Assembly: GCA_963732365.1 (NCBI GenBank)
Contig: CAVSZC010000004.1
Coordinates: 1-64,000 of the forward strand
Source: SR-FBR-E99 sp963732365
GTDB taxonomy: Bacteria > Bacteroidota > Bacteroidia > Bacteroidales > VadinHA17
Direction: 5' to 3'
Length of the DNA stretch: 64,000 nucleotides
In this document: positions 25,910 to 35,687 of the stretch, one piece after another
How positions within the stretch are numbered: position 1 is the stretch's first letter
Layout of the letters: the number at the start of each line of letters is the position of its first letter
Translations under genes and position numbers: made by a program
The notes under the pieces: generated by a model
Database searches by the model: none
Seen by the model: the letters and a program-made list of their open reading frames with translations, nothing else
Told to the model about the DNA's origin: nothing

Positions 25910-27358
25910 TTAATTTCCATTCCCGGTTACTTCAATGTCCCTGCAAACGCAAACCTCACGTACAACCCCTGACTGATCACGCTCGGAAGTCACAATCAGC
26001 TGAATATTATATCTTCCCGGAATCTGAAAAGTCTTCGATACTTCAATGCCTTCTGAGACAGTATCATCTCCGAAATTCCAGTAGTATCTGGCAATTGTCA
26101 TGCCAGGCAGATATGTCTCGAGGGCGTTAAGCATTATTGTTTCTCCTGCTGCCACGGTGTCGGGCGCGGCTATGACTGGCTGCTCAATGTCAAGTATTTC
26201 AAGCTCATAAGAGGCCTGACGCTTCTCAACCCGCCCAGTGACAAGATTAACTATGTCAAGGCTTACATCATAAACACCGGGACCGGCATAGCAATGCTCA
26301 GCAGTTATACCGGCTGCCCTGCCACCGTCACCGAAGTTCCATTCCCATCTTGACTTCATATCCAGGGTATCGAGCAGGAGTGCCTTTTCATCAACGAACT
26401 CATAACAGTAGCTGTTACCCTGAAGGGTGTCACATACAGACCACCGTATAATTGTTGATGCAAACCGGAAGATATCGTCATTATACTTGCGGCGGTTTGA
26501 GGAAAAGTAACCCTCAAATCCTTCCGGGACAGCATAGAAAGCAAAGTCATCATCTTGCGAATTTATCGGGTCATCAAGCCTGACAGGTTTTGACCATGTG
26601 CCGAAAGAAAGAGTTGAGAACATTATATCGAGCCCTCCCATTCCTCCGGGGCGGTCAGATGCGAAGTAAAGCCTCCCGGAACTGTGGAGGAACGGGTGGA
26701 TCTCAGCCCCGGATGAATTGACATTGCTGCCGAGGTTCACCGGCTTGCTCCACCTGCCATCTGTATTCTCGCACATGTAAATATCGTAGCTGCCCGAACC
26801 GCCCGGCATGTCAGAACAGAAGTAGAGGGACATGCCATCGGCCGAAATGAACGGATAGGAGATGTTAAATGCCGGATCATTGTATTCAAAAGGCTGGATA
26901 TCTGACCATTGCGAGCCACTTCGCTTTGCACTGAAAATCCCGAGCTTGTTTGAATCTCTCTTCTTCAGATTCTTTCCTGGCACTAAATTCCTGGTAAAGT
27001 AGAGTGTATTCCCGTCGGGGCTGATTGATGCAGGTCCTATGTTTGCATCTTTTCCGAGGTTGGAGGCAAGCCGCGAAGGTTTGGACAACTCTCCCTCTGC
27101 ATTGAAAGGGGCAAAATAGAGATCATAAAGCCTTACACCCTCGGTGTTCTTTTTTGTCAGGAATGGATTGGACTTTCTGTTTGAGCAGAAGATTATTCCG
27201 TCATCTGTCACAATGGGAGCAAAATCATCCGAGCCGGATGAAAGGGATGAGACATGCTGCACCTCAAAAGAGCCCTTTGCCTGCCCGTTCAGCCTGAGGG
27301 AAAAAACTGACAGGGTCAATAATAATACTGATATATATAATAAATATCTCCTCATCAT
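25910..27358 (-). CDS. Secreted PD40 beta-propeller protein with two PKD domains
   Basis: A 482-residue exported protein. After the signal peptide (RYLLYISVLLLTLSVF) there are WD40-like PD40 repeats (about 35-300), with units such as ASISPDGNTLYFTRNL, PFISADGMSLYFCSDMPGG and PFLHSSGRLYFASDRPGG. Two PKD-like domains follow (about 320-395 and 400-480), with WEWNFGDGGRAAG and RYYWNFGDDTVSEG. The propeller part resembles the PorE-type lipoprotein of the T9SS, but the OmpA-like peptidoglycan domain is absent and there is no lipobox. It overlaps the PorP/SprF gene through ATGA and probably acts at the periplasmic face of the outer membrane. Confidence 0.85.
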   Translation of the reverse strand: MMRRYLLYISVLLLTLSVFSLRLNGQAKGSFEVQHVSSLSSGSDDFAPIVTDDGIIFCSNRKSNPFLTKKNTEGVRLYDLYFAPFNAEGELSKPSRLASNLGKDANIGPASISPDGNTLYFTRNLVPGKNLKKRDSNKLGIFSAKRSGSQWSDIQPFEYNDPAFNISYPFISADGMSLYFCSDMPGGSGSYDIYMCENTDGRWSKPVNLGSNVNSSGAEIHPFLHSSGRLYFASDRPGGMGGLDIMFSTLSFGTWSKPVRLDDPINSQDDDFAFYAVPEGFEGYFSSNRRKYNDDIFRFASTIIRWSVCDTLQGNSYCYEFVDEKALLLDTLDMKSRWEWNFGDGGRAAGITAEHCYAGPGVYDVSLDIVNLVTGRVEKRQASYELEILDIEQPVIAAPDTVAAGETIMLNALETYLPGMTIARYYWNFGDDTVSEGIEVSKTFQIPGRYNIQLIVTSERDQSGVVREVCVCRDIEVTGNGN

Positions 27359-28287
27359 CAGAAATATCGAGGCGAAGTTGCGGTTACAGAGAACTCAAAC
27401 TCATACCGGAGCGTCACTTCATGTGTTCCGTTTGTATACTTGTTCAGGTGACCAAGCTGGTAGTCGAATGAATATCCAATCTTAAGCTGCGGTGTCACCT
27501 GCAGGTCGAGCAGTGCCACGGCAGCCTCTTCGGCAATCCTGTATGATCCGCCTATCCAGAGGATATCTGCAAAAATAAGGTTAGCGTTTATATCCACCTC
27601 GAGAGGATCAGTGAGCGAATACCTGACCAGTGTTGAAGGCTTGAATTTGAAGCCGTCTGTAAACCTGATCAGCACTCCTGTTGAGAAGTAGGTAGTAAAC
27701 ATGTCATACTTGCGCGAGAGGCTGAACTCGTCATCCTCGTCACTCTGGTATTTGAATATGGAGGGAACAGAGAGACCTGCAAAGAACCTGTCGGTATAAT
27801 AATAAACTCCAGCCCCCACATTGGGCATAGTATACTTTTCATTACCTGTCAGAAGCGGGTCAGGAGGAGTGCCGTCAGGGAACTTCAGGTTGTTGTAGTT
27901 GGTGTTCGAAAGATCGACACCTGCCCTTAGCCCCATCGAGAGTCTTCCTTTGCTCATACGGACGCTGTAGGCATAATATCCGTATATCCCTACATCTTTT
28001 GTGACGCCAAAAGTGACGTAGTCAGCTGATATGCCAAGGGCTACCTTTTCCTTCTGGTTTATGGGACTGTGAAGAGAGATGTTCTGGAACTGCGGTGCGC
28101 CAACAATCTGCGCCCACTGCTTGCGGTATGACAGGTTTGCGCTCAGGGCCCCCCTGGTTCCGGCATATGACGGATTGATCACCAGTCCGTTGGTGAGATA
28201 CTGACTTGTGATGGGTGCCTGCTGCCCAGAGACGGCCGTCTGAAGCACAAGAGCAAAGATCAGTATGAGAGGGATTCTGCTCATCAT
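27358..28287 (-). CDS. PorP/SprF family type IX secretion outer membrane protein
   Basis: A 309-residue outer membrane beta-barrel. A signal peptide (RIPLILIFALVLQTAVSG) leads to the family start QQAPITSQYLTNGLVINPSYAG, then SANLSYRKQWAQIVGAPQ, and the typical end LKIGYSFDYQLGHLNKYT. Members of this family are needed for secretion or surface display of particular T9SS cargo; SprF serves SprB in Flavobacterium johnsoniae and is encoded next to it. Here it directly follows a gene for a cargo with a gliding-motility C-terminal domain, overlapping it by 4 bases, which is the same arrangement. Confidence 0.93.
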   Translation of the reverse strand: MMSRIPLILIFALVLQTAVSGQQAPITSQYLTNGLVINPSYAGTRGALSANLSYRKQWAQIVGAPQFQNISLHSPINQKEKVALGISADYVTFGVTKDVGIYGYYAYSVRMSKGRLSMGLRAGVDLSNTNYNNLKFPDGTPPDPLLTGNEKYTMPNVGAGVYYYTDRFFAGLSVPSIFKYQSDEDDEFSLSRKYDMFTTYFSTGVLIRFTDGFKFKPSTLVRYSLTDPLEVDINANLIFADILWIGGSYRIAEEAAVALLDLQVTPQLKIGYSFDYQLGHLNKYTNGTHEVTLRYEFEFSVTATSPRYF

Positions 28288-31200
28288 CTTCTGAGGATTA
28301 TGTAACCGCTGATATTAGCCTCATATTCAGGGACAGCCATATCAGTTGCACCTGTGATCGTCAGAAGGAAGTAGTAGGTCCCCTCAGGTACCGGGTCGCC
28401 GTAGTTATTGAGACCGTTCCACGGATCAAGCGGCACCTCGGTACCATAGTTCTTTTTGCTGTAGACGACCGCACCTCCCGTATTTATTATTACAAGCTCA
28501 TTGAATGTATACTCAAGCCCTTCCACGACAAAATAGTCGTTAATGCCGTCATTGTTAGGTGTCACCCCTTCGGGAATAGTCAGGTTGGGCACAGTGAGCA
28601 CCACCTCGGCAGGCTCAGCAATACAGACTCCGTTTTCAACACTGAATCTGAGTATGTTCTCTCCGAAGCCAAGTTTTTTGACTGCAGAAACCCTTTCATT
28701 AGCGCTGGTGAATACCGGGTCACCGTCACTCTCAACGACACTCCAGTGCATGCTTGTCGCCGCCCCGTCGAACGTGGCTTCAAGATTCTCAGCAAACTGG
28801 TACGGGTGCAGTGAGCGGTCAGGGCCGGCAGTAATGTTCTCAGGCATGATGTCTATTGTTACTGTAACTATCGGAGATACCGATATGCAGCAATTTGCTT
28901 CCCCTGAGTAAACGGTCCTTCTGTACTGGGTCGTCGCCGAAAGAAGAGGTGGCTGATAGCTGGCTGTGCTGTTTGCTCCAGAGGCACCGGACCATACTGA
29001 CCCGGAAGGTGCTTTCTGCTCCCACAGGTACCTGTACCTGCCGTCACCGCCACCGGGAGTGCTGCCTGTAATGGTTGAAGGCAGGACAGTGTTGCATTTT
29101 GTCTGGTCTCCCGTGATTGTATTTCCGGTTATCTGAGGAAGCACCGTTATCTTAAAGGTGGAGTTCACCGAACAGACACCGGAGCTGACTGCTCTTCTGA
29201 ACCATGTGGTAGATGTCAGGGGGCCTGACTGATAGGTCTGGGTTGTTGCCGGAAGCGTTGTAAAGGTTACGTTGTCGGTTGATGAAGCCCATGCATATGA
29301 ATAGGTCCCTGCGCCGAGGCCTCCGCCGGGGGATCCCTGGAGGATGGCAGGAGTCTGTGTCGTGCATATCGTATCATGGGCCGGCGACCCCAGAGTTATA
29401 TCAAATCCGGTGATAGCCGGATCAACCGTAACCTTGATATCATTGCCCGGGTTGCTGCATACCGAGGAGGTAACAACCCTCCTGTACCATCTGCTTGAGT
29501 TAAGTACAACACCGGGAAGAGTCTCTGCCACGGCGCCTGTAATTGCAGTAAAGTCAATGCCGTTGGTGCTGTTCATCCACTGGTACAGATAGCTTCCTGC
29601 ACCTGCACCACCAGCGGGGACAGTCCCTGTAAGAGTGGCAGGTGCCGAACCTTCGCATATGGTCTGGGCTGCAGATATTGTATTGTTAGTGATCGACGGA
29701 TGGCAGAGAAGCCGGACCGAGGCACTGGTGTCCTGACAGGTATTATTAAGACCGCTGTAAACAATACGTTTGTAATAAGTATTACCCGGAGCATCGTTCT
29801 GGGGATCATATCCGACAGCATTGCTCACCCCGTCAGCAGGCACCCAGTTTATATTGTCGGGGCTGCTTTTCCACATGTAGGTGTAGACCGGAGAAGCGCC
29901 GCCGCCGGGGGTGCTGCCGGTAAGATTACTGAATGTCATGCCCTGGCAGATGGTCTGATCTGCCGCAATATTGTTGCCTGTAATTGAGGGAAGCACATTG
30001 ATCTTCACAGAAGAGGTTGTGTCAGAGCAGGCTCCCGAATTAACAACACGACTATACCAGACTGAAGATGTAAGAACAGGCGGATCATATTTGCTGCTCG
30101 TTATTGCGCCGGCAGCATCTCCCCATACTGTTGCATCAGGGCTCTGCAGCCATTTGTAATAATACAGTCCTGTTCCACCACCCGGCCCTGTGTTGAGGGG
30201 GTAGAGCTCTTCAGGGTTCTGACCGAAGCATATCGTTGTGTCGGATCCCACCAGGTTGCCTGTAATAAGGGGATGGACTATTATCTGTACAGACTTGCTG
30301 ATATCTGTTATTCCCGCACCGTCATTGACAATTCTCCGGAACCATACCGTACTGGATTCCGGAGTGGTTGGTGTAAGGCTGGGGGAGTTAGCCCCGGGGA
30401 CATTAGCCCATGCCGACTGGTTGTAACTCTTCTGCCACTGATATGTAAAGGTACCTGATCCTCCTGTTGCCAGCGAGCCGGGTAAATGAGGCGGCACTTC
30501 TCCTTCACAAATGGAGTCAGTCTGCGTCATTGTCTCCTCCGAGAATATTGTATTAAAGAGGAAGCCGTTCAGAGGAAGGTTCAGTCCGGATGTGACCAGG
30601 CCCGCCTCTCCGTTGGTGACAGGGCTTGGCAGGCTGCCGGCCACACGTCCTATCACTCCACCGCTTATTGTATAGTTACCTGCAGGGTAAACCTCACGTG
30701 CCGATATCAGGCCTCCGCCGCCGGCGCCACCTGACCCCTGCGTATTTGCAGTGTTGCCCCCGTCGGCGCCCCTGGCGTTGAGTAAGGGATACGAGGTGAA
30801 TTCGCCTGTGCTTATGATTATCGAGCCTGCTCCGCCACCGCCCCCGGCACCTGCAAGAGGTGCAGCATTATCATTTGGCTGGCTGCCGGCAGCTGTTATT
30901 GTACGGCCGTTGCCGGTTATTGAATTTGCCAGTATAATCACTATCCCGCCGCCGTCACCGCCGGCTGACCAGGTCGCGGTTCCGCTGTAGGTCGAGGCTC
31001 CTCCGCCGCCACCCATATATATCCCGCCACTGGTTATTATATTCCCTTTGATAGATTTCCCGCCAAGTCCCCCGTTGTACTCAACAGTACATGGTCCGTC
31101 CATCTCCTGGTGGCCAGTGCTGCCTGCCCCCTGGCCTGCGCCGCCGCCACCGCCCGAGAAGTGTCCGTTACCGCCTCCGCCACCGCTGTACGTCACCCCT

Positions 31201-31913
31201 CTTCCTTTAGCCAGCCCGGGATAGATCCTTACTCCTCCTGTATTCCTCAGGGCAATGCCCTCCCCCTTATAACCGGAAACTGTCGAACCAATATTGTAGA
31301 AATAGTGTCTTACGGTGTCGTTCGATTCAAAACAATAGCCGGGGCCTGAGGAAACTAATCCTCCTTTAAACCCCTTTCCGACCACATTTATATCAGCATT
31401 CAGCGTCAGCGTCCCTCTTACAAAAAAAGCCAGAACGCCTCCCGTGACCGTGGTTGAATCCCAATCCGCGCATGAGAGCTCTGAATTGACCACAGCATGA
31501 TCATAGTTCCTAACCCTGATCATCTGTACCTTTCCGTCAGGATGGTATGCATTCAGCAGGTTACGTGTAAAATATACCTGCCAGTTGCCCGGAACCCCGG
31601 AAATGGATTGTATCAGCACAAACTCATAACGTCCCGGAGCCCCTACCTTGTCCTGCGCACTGCCGTCAAGGGTTGCCGAGGCATTAATGATGATTCCACC
31701 CATCTGAATGATCAGCACGGTATCACCCAGAGCAAAATCAGACACACTTGATACCGTTACATTATCAGACCCAACGGCCAGTACCCTGGCATATTTATTT
31801 GTCTGACCTGTTATTACAGGCGTCTGTCCGCTCAGAACAGATAAACCTGCGGTGATCAGAAAAACAGCTACAAAAAGAAACCTCACGCTTATTTCAGACA
31901 ATTTATGGGGCAT
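28284..31913 (-). CDS. Large T9SS cargo protein with six Ig-like repeats and gliding-motility C-terminal domain
   Basis: About 1209 residues from the ATG at 31913 (the open frame begins with a TTG at 31922). A signal peptide (FLFVAVFLITAGLSVLSGQ) is followed by a Gly-rich region (about 200-400) with runs such as GGGGGAGQGAG that looks like a beta-helix. Next come six tandem Ig-like repeats of about 93 residues, each with TIC.G near its start and a Tyr/Trp-Arg-Arg-x-Val block near its end. One more Ig-like domain and a CHU_C/gliding-motility-associated C-terminal domain (TPNNDGINDYFVVEGLEY, WNGLNNYGDPVPEGTYYF) close the protein. Such a tail sends proteins through the T9SS to the surface (type B). 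Probably an adhesin or surface filament. It leads the five-gene operon and has a promoter box six bases before its ATG. Confidence 0.9.
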   Translation of the reverse strand: MPHKLSEISVRFLFVAVFLITAGLSVLSGQTPVITGQTNKYARVLAVGSDNVTVSSVSDFALGDTVLIIQMGGIIINASATLDGSAQDKVGAPGRYEFVLIQSISGVPGNWQVYFTRNLLNAYHPDGKVQMIRVRNYDHAVVNSELSCADWDSTTVTGGVLAFFVRGTLTLNADINVVGKGFKGGLVSSGPGYCFESNDTVRHYFYNIGSTVSGYKGEGIALRNTGGVRIYPGLAKGRGVTYSGGGGGNGHFSGGGGGAGQGAGSTGHQEMDGPCTVEYNGGLGGKSIKGNIITSGGIYMGGGGGASTYSGTATWSAGGDGGGIVIILANSITGNGRTITAAGSQPNDNAAPLAGAGGGGGAGSIIISTGEFTSYPLLNARGADGGNTANTQGSGGAGGGGLISAREVYPAGNYTISGGVIGRVAGSLPSPVTNGEAGLVTSGLNLPLNGFLFNTIFSEETMTQTDSICEGEVPPHLPGSLATGGSGTFTYQWQKSYNQSAWANVPGANSPSLTPTTPESSTVWFRRIVNDGAGITDISKSVQIIVHPLITGNLVGSDTTICFGQNPEELYPLNTGPGGGTGLYYYKWLQSPDATVWGDAAGAITSSKYDPPVLTSSVWYSRVVNSGACSDTTSSVKINVLPSITGNNIAADQTICQGMTFSNLTGSTPGGGASPVYTYMWKSSPDNINWVPADGVSNAVGYDPQNDAPGNTYYKRIVYSGLNNTCQDTSASVRLLCHPSITNNTISAAQTICEGSAPATLTGTVPAGGAGAGSYLYQWMNSTNGIDFTAITGAVAETLPGVVLNSSRWYRRVVTSSVCSNPGNDIKVTVDPAITGFDITLGSPAHDTICTTQTPAILQGSPGGGLGAGTYSYAWASSTDNVTFTTLPATTQTYQSGPLTSTTWFRRAVSSGVCSVNSTFKITVLPQITGNTITGDQTKCNTVLPSTITGSTPGGGDGRYRYLWEQKAPSGSVWSGASGANSTASYQPPLLSATTQYRRTVYSGEANCCISVSPIVTVTIDIMPENITAGPDRSLHPYQFAENLEATFDGAATSMHWSVVESDGDPVFTSANERVSAVKKLGFGENILRFSVENGVCIAEPAEVVLTVPNLTIPEGVTPNNDGINDYFVVEGLEYTFNELVIINTGGAVVYSKKNYGTEVPLDPWNGLNNYGDPVPEGTYYFLLTITGATDMAVPEYEANISGYIILRR
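28850..30548 (-). repeat. Six tandem Ig-like coding repeats
   Basis: Six repeats of about 280 bases within the cargo gene. At protein level each begins near ITGN.I...QTIC.G, passes P.GG.G.Y.Y.W in the middle and ends with W.RR.V.SG.C...V.I.V.P. The copies are clearly diverged, so this is an old expansion. The first copy lacks the ITGN opening. Confidence 0.8.
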
Positions 31914-31919
31914 CAAACA

Positions 31920-31927
31920 CAAATATA
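31920..31927 (-). promoter_or_regulatory. Predicted -7 box of the T9SS cargo operon
   Basis: TATATTTG on the minus strand, a perfect TAnnTTTG, with only TGTTTG between it and the ATG at 31913. Transcription would start at or almost at the start codon, giving a leaderless or near-leaderless mRNA. Confidence 0.5.
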
Positions 31928-31972
31928 CTCTGCTAATATATGTAATTTAAAATTACTTATCAATGCTTTTTT

Positions 31973-34900
31973 TCAACCGCCCCCCTTTGAAGTCTGTTCC
32001 ACGGTGTACAGCAGTGGCAGTTCAACTATGAATGAAGTACCCCTGTCAGGTACTGACTCAAACCAGATTGTTCCGCCAGCTGTCTCCACATAACGCTTTA
32101 CGATAGAGAGGCCCAGCCCCATACCTGATGATTTTGTGGTAAAGTTGGGGGTGAACAGCTTCTCCCTCAGCTCCCCGGGAATTCCGGTACCGTTATCAGT
32201 GATCCTTATGTGTAGCTTGTCAAATGTGGCTGTGATGTTAATACTGACTATACCGTTCCTGCCTGAGGGTATTGCCTGGATGGCATTCTTAATAAGGTTT
32301 GAGAATATGCCGTTAAGATGCTCCCTGTCTGCCATAACAACTGCTTTGCTGATGTTTCCGCTCTCAAGAGTAATTGTTGTATTCTCAGCATTGCCAAACA
32401 TTTCGAGGGTGGTCCTTATCTGTACCAGCACATCTACTTCAGACGGTTCTGCCCCTGGCAGCCTGGCAAAATATGAAAAGGCAGAGGCAATATTTGACAG
32501 GTTATCAATATATTCTATCTGGTTGTCTGTGAATTTCCGCAGTCTTATTTCAAAATCAGGAGCCCTGTCGTTCCACCATTTGAATAACTGCTGCACATTC
32601 AGCTTCATGGGTGTAAGAGGGTTCTTTATCTCATGGGCTATCTGGCGCGCCATCTCACGCCATGCCATCTCACGTTCGCTGCGCGCCAGTCTGGCGGCAC
32701 TCTCCCCAAGCTCATCAATCATCCTGTTGTATTCCCTTACCAGCTCCCCGATCTCATCACGGCCACGATATGATATGTGCTCATTCTTTTTCCCGTATTC
32801 AACCGATGCCATGGCCCTCTGCAGCAATTTTAGCGGTGATGTGACCCTCTCGCTCAGGAACACCGCGAACCACATCATGAGCATCATCAGCAGGAGAATG
32901 AAATTTATCATCGTAACTATCAGATTCGATATCTCACCCGTCAGTATATTCTGCATCGCAAAATAAGGCAGATTAATGTATGCAAGAAGGGTGTTGTCAT
33001 CATTGTAAAAAGGCATGTAGGCTGACAGATATTTCAGGCTTCCGATCCACTCTTCTCCTATATATTCTGTCTTTCCCTCGTCAGCCAGTGTACCGAAAGC
33101 AACCGGATCAATCATGCTCCCCACCAGGTTTCTTGAGAATACTTCAGGCCTGGAGGTGGCCAGCAGTGAACCGGTGGGTGAATAGAGGTTTATGTCTGTC
33201 ATAAATACGTTTGAAAACTTCACCAGCAGTTCGTTCAGCGAACGGTAGCCGGGGTCACTCCAGCCTTCCTTAAGGCTTTGTTCCATGGAAAGCTTATGTT
33301 CCAGTTCGATTGAGACGGAGATGGTCTTCTCCCTGATGATCCTTGTGTGATTATTTCTGAACTGTGCCGTATTGAGGGAGAGAGCCGCTGCAATGATGAT
33401 GATAAAGACTATGGCCAGAACAGCTGAGAAAGCAAGCTGCAGTCTTCGTCGGAAGGTATCAAAACGTAACAGGTCGATGGCATTTCGAGCGAAAATGAGG
33501 AGCAGAAGAAGGGAGAACAGCAATATGGTTATGAAAAGGTAGGCGAAGGTGATTATTTTGTTGAGAGGAGTGACGGCCTTTGCAGTCAGAATAAGTGTTT
33601 TATCGCCGGCATTATATAACAAATGCCTGAACCCGCTGTCCTTTACAAACTGATACTCTCCTTCCGGATCCGTGAGTCTGATATAGCTGTCATAGGGATA
33701 CTCTCCCGAACGGAGGACCAGGGTTGAGTCGGAATACTTTGCATAGGACAGATCCCTCAGCTTTGGAAAGCGCTGATGGGTAGCATTGAGGAGAAGCTCC
33801 GGATAGCCTGCCTGGTATGTTTCGATGTGACTTATAAGCTCTATGAACAGTCCGTTGCTGAGGAAAGGTGAACGGTTGTAGAATAGTCTCGAGAGGTAAT
33901 ATGCCCGGCCTGCCTCGTTGTGCATGAACCAGAATCCGGTACCTGTGATCGTATCCCCCTCATTTTTTATCCGCTCATCAAAATAGACAAAACAGTTGCT
34001 GGCAAAAGAACCCGCCTCAGGGATCTGCAACGGTGAGTCATCGCGGCAGATAACGATATTCATATCGTAATTCTCCCAATAACCGTTGAAATATTTATCC
34101 TCCAGATAGTTGAACACAGCGTCTATCTCCTGCGGCGAGTATGACTCTTTTTTCATCATGGCACCCAGAACCGTATCGCCCTTCAGTGCCGGCCAGAGAT
34201 CGATCAACAGCGCCTCGGCAACCATATCATTATCGTTGGCAAGGGATATTGCCATAACTTTCAGTTTCTTATCCTCCTTCTGCTCAGAAAACTCCGAAAT
34301 CAGCCCGGTGGAATAGATGCCTGTCAGCCCTGCAAAAATGGCAATGAGTGAGATAAGTGAGAGGGAACTGCGCCTCCAGAAGAGGATTGTGAGAACCAGG
34401 ACAGAGATATATACAATTCCCCAGAGGCTGCATTTAATACCTGCAAGGCATAAGAGAGGCAACACAAGGGCCGTGGCTGCCGTCAGGAGAAGATTAACCT
34501 TCAGCGGGAGCTTCTCCGTTAAAATGAATGCCCTCAGGAATAACACAGCCGGAAAAGAAATCAGAATCAGAACGGCAATGAATCCGGCAAGGCTCATAAA
34601 GGTCAGATCGAGTATTTTGAAAGCCTCGAAGTTTATTGCCGAATTCAGGATAATGTCCCTGAAGAGGGCCTCTGACATAAGGAACAGAATAAATCCTGAT
34701 GCCATATGGATCCCCGGTTTCAGCAGGTCACGAAAGCTATGTACCTTTTCAACCATTCTAACCGGTTCATTCCTCAGGTAGAACCCGAACCCCGCGACAG
34801 GAAGCATTCCGAGAAGCATAAGGTGACCGACAGAGGGTATCAGCAGTCCGGAAGAGTAAAGGAAGGGAGAGAAGAGCTCGGTAGAGCTTACGGAAGGAGG

Positions 34901-35683
34901 TAATCCCGCAACAAGAGTAATTGCATAAAATACAATCAGGGCGCCAACGGCTGTGACAAGACGCCAGGCCCTATTGGTTCTCCTGCCAACCCACTCGGCA
35001 GCCAGGTTAACAAGGCGGACCAGGAGTAGAAGAAAGAGGAGCCAAAAAATAACCGGGATGACTATTAAGATTGTGTTTGGTTTCTTCTCAGGAAAGATCA
35101 GCCCAAAGTGAAATTCCTTCTCAATTCCCTTGACCTGGAACTCCGATTTATCTTCATCAAAAGTTATGGTTGCCGACTGTGGCAGCCGGAATTCCTCCGG
35201 GAAGCCCGATCTGAGCATGTTGTTTGCTATCGGGTACTGCCTGTAAACACTTATAAGTGCGAGCAGGTCATAGTCAAGAAACTCTTTGTGTACCGGAATG
35301 AACCATCCGTTGCTGAGGAAGACCGGCTTGTGGGTGTCAAAATCAGATTTATAGTCCACAGGAAAGTTAACGCTGTTGTCAGACCAGTAACTGATCCTGT
35401 TGTCCTTGTAAATAAGTATCAGTATACCGTCGTCAATTGCCTCCCCTGACGTGTTATTAAGGAACATTGCAGCCGGATCTGCACCGCTTGTGAGATCCGT
35501 CCCGATGGTTTCCAGCATTTCATCTGCCTTCAATTCCTTCTCAATGAGCTTCCTGTCAAGTGTGCCGGTGCGGTAGCGCCATTCAAGATCACTGAAATAG
35601 AGCAGGTCTGAAGCCACAGCGAGTGCAGCAGTAACGACTGCGGCTATAAATATCACTCTGATATCCCTTAACCTGCCCTGCAT
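31973..35683 (-). CDS. NtrY-like membrane histidine kinase
   Basis: About 1236 residues from the ATG at 35683, four bases after the rlmH stop (the open frame starts upstream with a TTG at 35716, inside rlmH). The N-terminus has a membrane helix, an extracellular part and a block of helices (about 200-465). A second extracellular part, more helices (about 710-790), a CHASE-like sensor region and another helix near 930 follow. The cytoplasmic part holds a HAMP segment (SPLKLLQRAMASVEYG), the phosphoacceptor block ARQIAHEIKNPLTPMKLN (His about 1017), the N box LIKNAIQAIPSG, and the ATP-binding DNGTGIPGE and GMGLGLSIVKRY. HEIKNPLTP is the NtrY/PAS kinase form. No response regulator is adjacent. 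Confidence 0.92.
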   Translation of the reverse strand: MQGRLRDIRVIFIAAVVTAALAVASDLLYFSDLEWRYRTGTLDRKLIEKELKADEMLETIGTDLTSGADPAAMFLNNTSGEAIDDGILILIYKDNRISYWSDNSVNFPVDYKSDFDTHKPVFLSNGWFIPVHKEFLDYDLLALISVYRQYPIANNMLRSGFPEEFRLPQSATITFDEDKSEFQVKGIEKEFHFGLIFPEKKPNTILIVIPVIFWLLFLLLLVRLVNLAAEWVGRRTNRAWRLVTAVGALIVFYAITLVAGLPPSVSSTELFSPFLYSSGLLIPSVGHLMLLGMLPVAGFGFYLRNEPVRMVEKVHSFRDLLKPGIHMASGFILFLMSEALFRDIILNSAINFEAFKILDLTFMSLAGFIAVLILISFPAVLFLRAFILTEKLPLKVNLLLTAATALVLPLLCLAGIKCSLWGIVYISVLVLTILFWRRSSLSLISLIAIFAGLTGIYSTGLISEFSEQKEDKKLKVMAISLANDNDMVAEALLIDLWPALKGDTVLGAMMKKESYSPQEIDAVFNYLEDKYFNGYWENYDMNIVICRDDSPLQIPEAGSFASNCFVYFDERIKNEGDTITGTGFWFMHNEAGRAYYLSRLFYNRSPFLSNGLFIELISHIETYQAGYPELLLNATHQRFPKLRDLSYAKYSDSTLVLRSGEYPYDSYIRLTDPEGEYQFVKDSGFRHLLYNAGDKTLILTAKAVTPLNKIITFAYLFITILLFSLLLLLIFARNAIDLLRFDTFRRRLQLAFSAVLAIVFIIIIAAALSLNTAQFRNNHTRIIREKTISVSIELEHKLSMEQSLKEGWSDPGYRSLNELLVKFSNVFMTDINLYSPTGSLLATSRPEVFSRNLVGSMIDPVAFGTLADEGKTEYIGEEWIGSLKYLSAYMPFYNDDNTLLAYINLPYFAMQNILTGEISNLIVTMINFILLLMMLMMWFAVFLSERVTSPLKLLQRAMASVEYGKKNEHISYRGRDEIGELVREYNRMIDELGESAARLARSEREMAWREMARQIAHEIKNPLTPMKLNVQQLFKWWNDRAPDFEIRLRKFTDNQIEYIDNLSNIASAFSYFARLPGAEPSEVDVLVQIRTTLEMFGNAENTTITLESGNISKAVVMADREHLNGIFSNLIKNAIQAIPSGRNGIVSINITATFDKLHIRITDNGTGIPGELREKLFTPNFTTKSSGMGLGLSIVKRYVETAGGTIWFESVPDRGTSFIVELPLLYTVEQTSKGGG

Positions 35684-35687
35684 GGTT

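Noticed and set aside
30700..31300. Plus-strand Pro/Ala-rich frames opposite the T9SS cargo gene
   Set aside because: They mirror the Gly-rich region of the cargo protein and have no gene features.
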